Under the pieces are notes generated by a model that made no database searches, was not told where the DNA came from, and saw only the letters and a program-made list of their open reading frames with translations. The translations under genes were made by a program, and so were the position numbers. Shown one piece after another: positions 11,025 to 21,652 of a stretch of 21,652 bases of DNA. Each line of letters starts with the position of its first letter. Position 1 is the stretch's first letter. Source of the DNA: Purshia tridentata (taxonomy: Eukaryota > Streptophyta > Magnoliopsida > Rosales > Rosaceae); contig QANT01002713.1 of assembly GCA_003254885.1 (NCBI GenBank), positions 1 through 21,652 of the forward strand, given 5' to 3'.

Positions 11025-12516
11025 TGTAGTTTTACAAACATAACCTCACACAACATGAAGTCAGAAAAGGGGTCATGTATGAGAAACAAAACCCCAAAAG
11101 TGGATACTAACCGACTACTAGAAAGACGTTCCAAATATTTACAAATTGGAATATAAAAAGATAGATAGTTTAACAAGTCGAAAACCCAACAAAGCAACGA
11201 GCCAAACATAGTGAAGAAGACATGTGGATGCCCAAGAAGATGTACAAGTGTCTCGTCCAACATATTAGTCAGGATCGTCAACCAAAGGATAATCTGCAAA
11301 AACAGTGTTAGGGGTAAGCATCACATATGTTCACAGCTTTCCCTTAGGGGACCCTGGCTGGGTTTAAAAATGGTAAGTAAAATACTTAATAGATAAAGCT
11401 AGTGATAAAACAGGTCGAGTTCGAAAATATTCACCAGTAAACTAATATCACAATTAATTGTTGAAAACCACGAAATTTTTTATGATGAACATACAATTTC
11501 TCAAACATTTATGGGTACCCAAGGTATCATTTCATGATGTCGATCAAAAATGCCAACTACACTTACCCTAACAACACCTAGTATGTAGCAAGAGTATCTA
11601 TTCCATAGTAGTACCTCTTAACCTAGCTTTCCCAGAAAGACAAATTGACTAGGTAGTTCGTACCTACCCCTCCCGAAAGTTGGATCGAAACCCAAGGTCA
11701 TCATTTTTCGTGACCCTTTACTCTCAGATCAATTAGGAACAACAAAATCGCGTAATATAACATACAAAAACGATGCAAAGTTCACAAGAAACAATATTTA
11801 TTGTCATATATACATGCACAAAATAGTCTTAACAACCAGGGTGTGAGAATCTGTTTACCTGGTGTACAAGTTTAACCTTTAAATACTTCTATTGCACCAA
11901 TGCCCTTAGATCCTTCTCTGGAAAAATGGAAAATCCAAATCCGACAGAATACCAACTTTAGTAAAAAGTTAAGTTCAACAGAGTTTCGGCAGAGTTTTAG
12001 TATGACCTTACCATTTAGTCATGTCTTGTCTTCCTAGAAAATACAAGAAACCAATCTACTAAGACTGGAACTCTGTATTTTCGTAACTTAAGGTTTCTAC
12101 TTATAGTCCAATTTTAATAATAGTCTACAAGTTAACTAGTTGAAGTCCAACAATCATGACCAAGTCAGTACGAGGGAGACTGGAGGATTAGTCCCAGTGT
12201 CCTTAAGCTGATAGAGTAACAGTAGCCGATACTGACCTCGACATCATGTCGATTAATTACTTTAACATGGTGGCCTCAATCCATTATTAGGTTGATTGAT
12301 TAATAGTTAAGTAAGTCCAACTAGTCATGTAAGCAAAGTAAATAATTTCACTTAACTTTATTTGCATGTTTTCTAATAAGTCTACTTCCTTTTAGTTATA
12401 GCAAATATATATATTTATCCATCCGAGTCCGAAAAATTTCTTGAAAAACGGGTCTAAAAGAAACATTGGTAAATACTGATAAATTCGAATAAATTGGAAA
12501 ATTCTAGGGCGCTACA
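11025..12516 (-). mobile_element. LTR-like block, candidate solo LTR or fragment of a Ty3/Gypsy-type retrotransposon
   Basis: The right edge on the plus strand is ...CTAGGGCGCTACA. Read on the minus strand it begins TGTAGCGCCCTAGAATTTT, close to the TGTAACGCCC-type start of many plant Gypsy LTRs. The left edge at 11025 reads TGTAGTTTTACAAAC, giving the 5-base inverted ends TGTAG...CTACA expected of an LTR. The base composition (less AT-rich, many ACC/GGT words) differs from the flanks. No 5-base target duplication was found (gggta against tgatc), and no gag or pol frame is present, so it may be truncated or mis-bounded. Confidence 0.4.
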
Positions 12517-12637
12517 TGATCGATGTATACAAATGTGTGCATGCATATGTTTTAATGTCAATGAAGAAAGGGAGTAGAGCAAGATTGCTGGTACCTCCAA
12601 AATTTGCCATCATAGGTTTGGTATTTCCAAAAGTACA

Positions 12638-12934
12638 CTAGGGTCTCATAAATCTGCTTTTCAAAAGACATTCAGCAGCATTCTGTAAAATACAAATGTT
12701 TCGATCTTCTATCGATTCGTAATGGCCACAGTCATCACCAACCTCACTTATACATTTTTTTAGTGCACGAAAAAACCTAATATTAGCCTTCATACTGGAA
12801 ATGTAATTATCTTCATCAACTGAAAAGGGTGGAAGAGAAGGAGATGGAGCATCTTCTGCTTGCACTACAACTTGGATAAGAACCATCAATCCAAATATTA
12901 ACACCATAACCACTCTAAAATTATTTTTCTCCAT
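12638..12934 (-). CDS. Small secreted four-cysteine peptide of unknown function (98 residues)
   Basis: A single-exon frame starts at the ATG 12932-12934 and ends at TAG 12638-12640. Residues 1-26 form a clear signal peptide: a basic start, a hydrophobic core of ~18 residues, and a likely cut after VQA. Then comes a proline/serine-rich acidic linker (27-42) and a C-terminal domain with cysteines at 61, 69, 81 and 89. The spacing is Cx7Cx11Cx7C, symmetrical, and suggests two disulfide-paired helices. I do not recognise the family. Its size and layout resemble plant secreted cysteine-rich peptides in general, but the cysteine pattern does not match classic thionins, defensins or lipid-transfer proteins, so I assign no function. 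A TATA box lies at a suitable distance upstream. The LTR-like block ends 121 bases beyond the stop. The coding call rests on the signal peptide, cysteine pattern and promoter. Confidence 0.65.
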   Translation of the reverse strand: MEKNNFRVVMVLIFGLMVLIQVVVQAEDAPSPSLPPFSVDEDNYISSMKANIRFFRALKKCISEVGDDCGHYESIEDRNICILQNAAECLLKSRFMRP

Positions 12935-12979
12935 TGATTTACACTTTTTTTTTTCCTTTGTCTAATTTCATTTTAGAGG

Positions 12980-12989
12980 TTTATATATA
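12980..12989 (-). promoter_or_regulatory. TATA box of the small secreted peptide gene
   Basis: The sense strand reads TATATATAAA, 46-55 bases upstream of the ATG. Transcription would start roughly 30 bases downstream, giving a leader of about 15-20 bases containing an A-rich run. This is the clearest core promoter in the window and supports the gene call. Confidence 0.6.
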
Positions 12990-13320
12990 CCAGGTTTTTT
13001 AGGGTACCTACCCTTTGACATACTTTAATCGTCAAAGAATTTTAAATTCATGTATTTTCTTTGTCTTTATAATATATATTATTAAATTTCGTTTAAAAAA
13101 GAATATGTGTTGGTTGAAACAAAAAAAGTGGTAAATATATCTTTATATGTTTAATTATTTTTCTAGAAATTACATTCATTCATTTATTTCATAAATATTT
13201 CACTTGAATCCATATTTTTAGTTTCCCTTTTTGCTTAGTTTGGTTTTGTATTAATCGAACATGAACAAATGAATAGCAGTTGTTACCTCTAGTTTTTTGT
13301 ATGAGAGAGGGTGAATTAAA

Positions 13321-13531
13321 TTTTGGTTCTATAAACTATTATAAATATAATGTATCAGTTGGCTAGGCATAACGATTTATTGAGGTTAGTTCAGGTCTCT
13401 TTTGAAATGAAAATAAATGAAAAAAGACATGTAAATGAATTTGTACTATTCTAACTTGAAAAGTAAGTTTTGGTCAACTAGAAACTATTATAAATATAGT
13501 TTGTTCTTTGGATAAGCATAATGATATATTT
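13321..13531. repeat. Diverged direct repeat, ~60-bp units about 148 bp apart
   Basis: The words aaactattataaatata and aagcataatgatatat/aggcataacgatttat recur in the same order at about 13321-13381 and 13468-13531, each led by ttttggt. This looks like an old local duplication in the spacer upstream of the small peptide gene. No coding content. Confidence 0.5.
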
Positions 13532-13991
13532 TCCATAAGTATTAAGGAGGATGAACGAGCCATTCAACATAAAAGTTTTAATTTATTAGAATTAAAAAAT
13601 TTATATTATTATAATATTCAAAGTTTGGTGTATAGCCAAATCATTACATTGGACATAAAAGTGACTTTTGATCAAACTTAGCATGCAACTTTTCTCTTTT
13701 TTCTTCTTTTGGTAAAGATGCTAAGGGTGTTTAGAAGAAAGGTTACTTTATAAGTTTAAAAACTAAGATTAATTAACAAAACTTCACTTTCAAGTTTCAA
13801 CCCACCCTGTCTCTCTCCCACAGTGTACATTTTGTCTTCACATTATAAGTTTGTAACTTGATCATTATGCACATTATATATACTAGTCTCTTGATACGCG
13901 CGAACTAATTAATTTTTCTTAAAAACATAGTTTTTTTTTTTGTTGTAAAAAAAAGTACTGAAGTAACTACATTGTTACAAATAAAGAAATG

Positions 13992-14234
13992 TGTGATTTT
14001 CTTTTTCATTTTATTATTTTATTTTACTTATTTTATTTTTACCCTCAAAATATTAAATTATTTAATTTTAATCTTTTAATTAACAAAGGAAAAAATTGAA
14101 TTTTTTAATATTATGTGATTTTCTTTTTCATTTTATTATTTTATTTTATTTATTTTATTTTTACCCTCGAAATATTAAATTATTTAATTTTAATCTTTTA
14201 ATTAACAATGGAAAAAATTGAATTTTTTAATATT
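13992..14234. repeat. Recent 122-bp tandem duplication
   Basis: Two adjacent copies, 13992-14113 and 14114-14234, each begin tgtgattttctttttcattt and end gaattttttaatatt. By eye they differ at about three positions (acttatt/atttatt, ctcaaaa/ctcgaaa, caaagg/caatgg). The high identity of such simple, AT-rich sequence points to a young duplication. It lies in the spacer between the peptide gene and the glyoxalase II gene. Confidence 0.9.
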
Positions 14235-14657
14235 TAACCAGGCTTCTCCTTCTCTCTCTCTATATATATATGATGCTTCTAAAGGAATGATTGTTTAATT
14301 TGTTTTGGTTAAAGGAAATTAATATTAATAGATGCAAGGGATTAATATCTACCACTGAATTTCAATCCAATATGGATGACATAAAAAATCCAACATAAAT
14401 CCAATCAATATTTGAAAAATGCATTTGAATTCCCCAAATTGTAAAGTATCATACTAGGCTTTCATATGAATAAGTTTCTTTTCAGAAACAGATGCATCAG
14501 TACAGCTTAAGAACTACTCAAAAGAACTGAGAACTCTTAGAAAAAAATATTGAATAGTGTAGATTTTGGTCGTACTTATTTCACAAATGTATGGGGGCTA
14601 TCTCTATCCACTATACACAGAAAACACAAAAAAGAGACGAAGGCCTGAATATAAATA
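14235..14657 (-). other. Downstream flank and 3' UTR of the glyoxalase II gene
   Basis: No gene is seen. In the sense direction after the stop at 14658, a TG-rich stretch (about 14605-14625) is followed by AAATAAG at about 14574-14580. This would suit a plant polyadenylation region with a near-canonical signal. The far end holds a CT/AT simple repeat near 14248-14272. Confidence 0.35.
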
Positions 14658-18948
<4,291 letters not shown>

Positions 18949-19072
18949 CTCTCAGACTTAACCCTCCACACTCACTCACTCTCTCCCTCTCTCTTTTCCA
19001 AGAAATAGAGTGAGATGTGTGTGTGCTTTGTGGGTTTGGGCTGGCACTTTTAGCAGTTGAGCACTCAATTTT
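18949..19072 (-). promoter_or_regulatory. GA-rich leader and proximal promoter of glyoxalase II
   Basis: Upstream of the first ATG (18946-18948) the sense strand carries AGAGAGAGGGAGAGAGTGAG, a purine-rich run typical of plant 5' UTRs. Further up is a second copy of the 14-base word GAGCACTCAATTTT (plus strand 19059-19072) also found upstream of the reticulon gene. No obvious TATA box. Confidence 0.4.
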
Positions 19073-19620
19073 CATTAATATTTTTATTTAATTTCGAATT
19101 ATTCCAATCACCTTTATTTATTTACTAAACTTTTAGCATGTATTTATTTTTTTTATTTTAATTTTTATATTTTATAATTATATTTTTAATTATTAAGTTA
19201 AATAAAAAATATTTATGACAATTCAAAATTTAATAAAATATATAACACCAAATTATTTTCTAACATTATAATATCAAAGATATACAAAAAATTTAATAAT
19301 TAATGACTGAAAATATCGAATCACATAATAATAATCAACTTAATAATAAAAATTGTTAATTACAAATAAATTAGTAAAACATTTCACAATTACATTTTAA
19401 TTAATACACTTTTTTATAATTTTATTTTAATAATTATTGTCCAAAAATATATCGGGTGTAATAATCAAAGTGAAATATAATTTCAAAATTTATCACAAAA
19501 AAATTTATATTAACCATTATATAATATTAAAATATTTTATTAATTTAAATATAATTTTCTAAAATAAAAAAATAGTGCAAATAATATGTGCCTCTTAATT
19601 ATTTGTTTGGTTTTAAACCT
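19073..19620. other. Extremely AT-rich spacer block
   Basis: Almost all bases are A or T, with many TAATTA, AATAAT and TTTATT words and only isolated G or C. No frame, hairpin or terminal repeats stand out. It may be a matrix-attachment-like region or decayed transposon sequence; the sequence alone does not decide. Confidence 0.4.
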
Positions 19621-20509
19621 TTTGGATGAGAAGGAAGCTTTGTTTTATTTTGTTTTTTCTTTGCCCCCACCACTACTCCAAGGTAGTACTACAACCACAT
19701 ACGCGGCCAGGACGCGTTTGGATTAATTAATTTCCAATTCAATTTTTGTAGAGTGATACTGTGAATCCGTGATAGACTAAAAGTCTTCTTTTTCATACTA
19801 AACACGGCAAAATGCCTTTTAAGTTCGCAAAGGTTGATTTTGTGCCATTATTTTAAGTATTTCATGATCTAATATGTAATTAATTGTTTGTCCAAATGTA
19901 TGTTCTTTCATTGTGATTTTGTGATTGTGTATCTAATATATGAATGTTCATTTATATTATACCATTTATATAGCACCTCAAATTTCGAGCATGAAGCATA
20001 GACACCTACTTCGAATGTTTCAAGAGATTAAGACCACAAATTTTGTGATTATTGTTTTTCCTGTTGTAGAGCAGGATCTTTAAGAAATAATTCAATAAAA
20101 ATAGGTATATAAATTCAACCAACCCGCTATGGTAAAATAATTTTGTCCAAACATTCTAGAGAATATTACTAATGTTTAAGCAATATTCAAAATAAATTTA
20201 CAAAATGATTTAATTCAAAATAATAAAAATATAATTGTCTAAATAAGTTCCCAAAAGAAACAACAAAATAACCATCATGATAAAGGAACAGCTGTAAAAC
20301 AAGAGACATGAGAACTGAGACTTTGGGATGCCTGACACGAGATTTTGAAATTGCACACGCCTCAATCGAGGTCCTCAAAAGGAGGCAAATTTGCATATGC
20401 AAAGGAAAAGGAAAACAAGACAAATTAAGAAAGTATGGTTTAAGCATCTCGTACGATCATAACTTTACTTTAAGAAATTCTACTAGGTTTGAAAACCTTT
20501 AAAACATGG
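19621..20509. other. Non-coding spacer
   Basis: No supportable gene. There is a slightly GC-richer island at about 19662-19722 (cccccaccactactcc and acgcggccaggacgcg). The word acgcgtttggattaattaa beside it resembles a DNA-transposon end, but no partner end was found. Confidence 0.35.
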
Positions 20510-20616
20510 GTAACTTTTTCTAAATCTCATAACTACCAACAAATTTTTCTTAAGTCTACACCTACTTAGGAACTCTCTCAAAACCTCCTAAAACTTATAA
20601 TACCTTTTTTGCCCTT

Positions 20617-20680
20617 TTGACGCACTCTAATGCGCTCTGATGCAAACTGACACGTGGGCTGACACGGACTAATGCGCGCC
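20617..20680. repeat. Left GC-rich decamer array of the foldback element
   Basis: About six degenerate 9-13-base units of the form (T/A)CTGA(C/T)GC or CTAATGCGC follow one another (TTTGACGCAC, TCTAATGCGC, TCTGATGCAA, ACTGACACG...). They are rich in CpG within an otherwise AT-rich region. Confidence 0.7.
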
Positions 20681-20683
20681 CAG

Positions 20684-20712
20684 TGTAACTGTATTTCAAA
20701 AATACAGTTACA
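20684..20712. repeat. Short perfect hairpin, 13-bp arms, 3-base loop
   Basis: TGTAACTGTATTT and its exact reverse complement AAATACAGTTACA are separated by CAA. The arm contains the same CAGTTACA word as the 23-bp array inside this element. Confidence 0.9.
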
Positions 20713-20846
20713 TTGAAATTAAAACTGAATTTTAGAAATACAATTACATTAAAAAATAACTACAAATAATTATATTATTGATTTTTTAAAAAGAAAAAAA
20801 ACTTGTAGACCCATAAAAAAATAAAAAACTAGTTATATATGCATTG

Positions 20847-20956
20847 ACTAAAAAAACAGTTACACATTCACTAAAAAATAGCTACACCTTCATTTAACAA
20901 ACAGTTACACTTTTACTAAATGAACAGTTACACCTTTACTGAAATACAGTTACACT
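20847..20956. repeat. Internal array of five ~23-bp repeats
   Basis: Five consecutive 19-23-base units share the pattern ACTAAAnnAACAGTTACACn(T)TTC, for example beginning at 20847, 20870, 20892, 20915 and 20938. The core CAGTTACAC is constant except for one TAGCTACAC. The array lies between the two arms of the foldback element. Confidence 0.85.
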
Positions 20957-20958
20957 GA

Positions 20959-21035
20959 GCGCGTGTTAGAGCACGCATCAGAATACGTCAGAGAGTGAGT
21001 CAGAGCGCGTCAGAATGCATCAGAATGTGTCAGAA
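20959..21035. repeat. Right GC-rich decamer array of the foldback element
   Basis: Units close to ten bases follow one another: CGCATCAGAA, TACGTCAGAG, (AGTGAG)TCAGAG, CGCGTCAGAA, TGCATCAGAA, TGTGTCAGAA. The constant part is TCAGA. It is the mirror image of the left array at 20617-20680. Confidence 0.85.
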
Positions 21036-21127
21036 GGATAAAAAATATATTATAATTTTTAGGAGGTTTTGAGAATTTCTAGAAGATTTAGACAAAATTT
21101 GTAGGTAATTAGGGAGTTTAAAGTTAC

Positions 21128-21652
21128 GGCCTAAAATAAAAAATATGAATAAAAAATGGTATTTCTAAAATTAAAATATATAAATAAAATTTTATTAAAA
21201 TTAAAAATAATTAAAAAGGGTATAATTGGAATTCTAAAAAACAAAAGTCAACTTTAAATGATTATAAATTGACTAAAGGGTTTTGAAAAATGTTAAAGTG
21301 TATAATTGGGGGTTTTGGGAGAGTTTAATTTTGGATAGAGGTTATGAAAGAATCAATCTCTAATTAGAGGATTTATAAATATTTACATTTAAAACATATT
21401 CCAGTGAAAATTTATTTTTAAATAACCAAAAATTTTTTATGAAATCATTTGAACACCTTAACTGCAACAATATATAGAAAACATGCCAAAATAAATAAAC
21501 CTTTTACTAAAACGGTCGATTCACATTCGGTACTTGATTGAAGTGGCAGCCCAATAATTTTTCTTTAGCATATTGATTAATCAAAGCAAAAAGCCAATTA
21601 GACAGTACCTCTCTACCTTAGAGAAATTCAACTGATGAAATTATATTATTTG
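21128..21652. other. AT-rich spacer with a possible second copy of a foldback end
   Basis: No gene. At 21290-21350, tgtataattgggggttttgggagagttt followed by ggttatgaaag resembles the right arm of the neighbouring element (tataatttttaggaggttttgagaattt) in the same orientation. It may be a diverged second terminus or a nested relic. The rest shows nothing notable. Confidence 0.3.

Larger units (their letters stand above)
20510..21127. mobile_element. ~620-bp foldback element with mirrored subterminal repeat arrays
   Basis: The left arm runs from GTAACTTTTTCTAAATCTC and the right arm ends in the reverse complement of GTAACTTTAAACTCCC. The arms stay alignable for about 200 bases each: TCAAAACCTCCTAAAA is mirrored by the right arm at about 21055-21075, and the GC-rich decamer arrays mirror each other. 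GTGTAACTGTATTTC on the left equals the reverse complement of GAAATACAGTTACAC at 20941-20955. No transposase is present. Long inverted arms suggest a foldback or Mutator-like non-autonomous element, but no 9-base target duplication was found, so the class is open. Confidence 0.7.

Noticed and set aside
11015..11299. Minus-strand 94-codon open frame in the LTR-like block
   Set aside because: Its hydrophobic, Leu/Phe-rich translation arises from AT-rich repeat sequence; no gag, protease or other motif is visible.
20187..20502. Overlapping frames on both strands next to the foldback element
   Set aside because: No motif, signal peptide or promoter; typical chance frames in spacer DNA.
20847..20956. 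CRISPR-like array
   Set aside because: The units are contiguous with no unique spacers, are degenerate, and lie in plant nuclear DNA inside a transposon.

Overview
This is AT-rich nuclear DNA from a flowering plant, most likely a eudicot. Both large genes are split into many short exons with GT-AG introns, and the introns and spacers are long, AT-rich and full of small transposons. Two single ambiguous bases (1916 and 4661) sit in or beside homopolymers, as in a draft assembly. The exact species cannot be told from the sequence.

Layout. (a) 1-878: the end of a hAT-like element, then the probable 3' UTR and flank of gene 1. (b) 879-8039, minus strand: a 12-exon gene for a 597-residue reticulon-domain protein of the 3beta-hydroxysteroid-dehydrogenase/decarboxylase family. 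Its introns carry a 147-bp tandem duplication, a GA microsatellite and a possible MITE. (c) 8040-12637: promoter of gene 1 with a ~400-bp hairpin MITE, then a transposon-rich spacer with a second MITE, a 24-bp perfect palindrome and an LTR-like block ending at 12516. (d) 12638-12934, minus strand: a one-exon gene for a 98-residue secreted peptide with four symmetrically spaced cysteines. (e) 12935-14657: AT-rich spacer with two duplications. (f) 14658-18948, minus strand: an 8-exon gene for a 328-residue organellar-type glyoxalase II with all metal ligands present. (g) 18949-21652: its GA-rich leader, a very AT-rich block, and a ~620-bp foldback element with mirrored GC-rich decamer arrays and an internal 23-bp repeat array.

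The exon models were assembled by hand. In both large genes every splice phase closes and the reading frame stays open to a family-typical C-terminus, so the models are well supported. The two large genes lie on the same strand but act in unrelated processes: ER membrane/sterol-type chemistry, and methylglyoxal detoxification in an organelle. From memory, their Arabidopsis counterparts (At2g43420 and At2g43430) are also neighbours, so this looks like conserved gene order rather than a functional unit. Nothing resembling a bacterial-type system, CRISPR array or viral gene was seen. The least ordinary structures are the foldback element at 20510-21127, the loss of the catalytic-type tyrosine in gene 1, and the small four-cysteine peptide.
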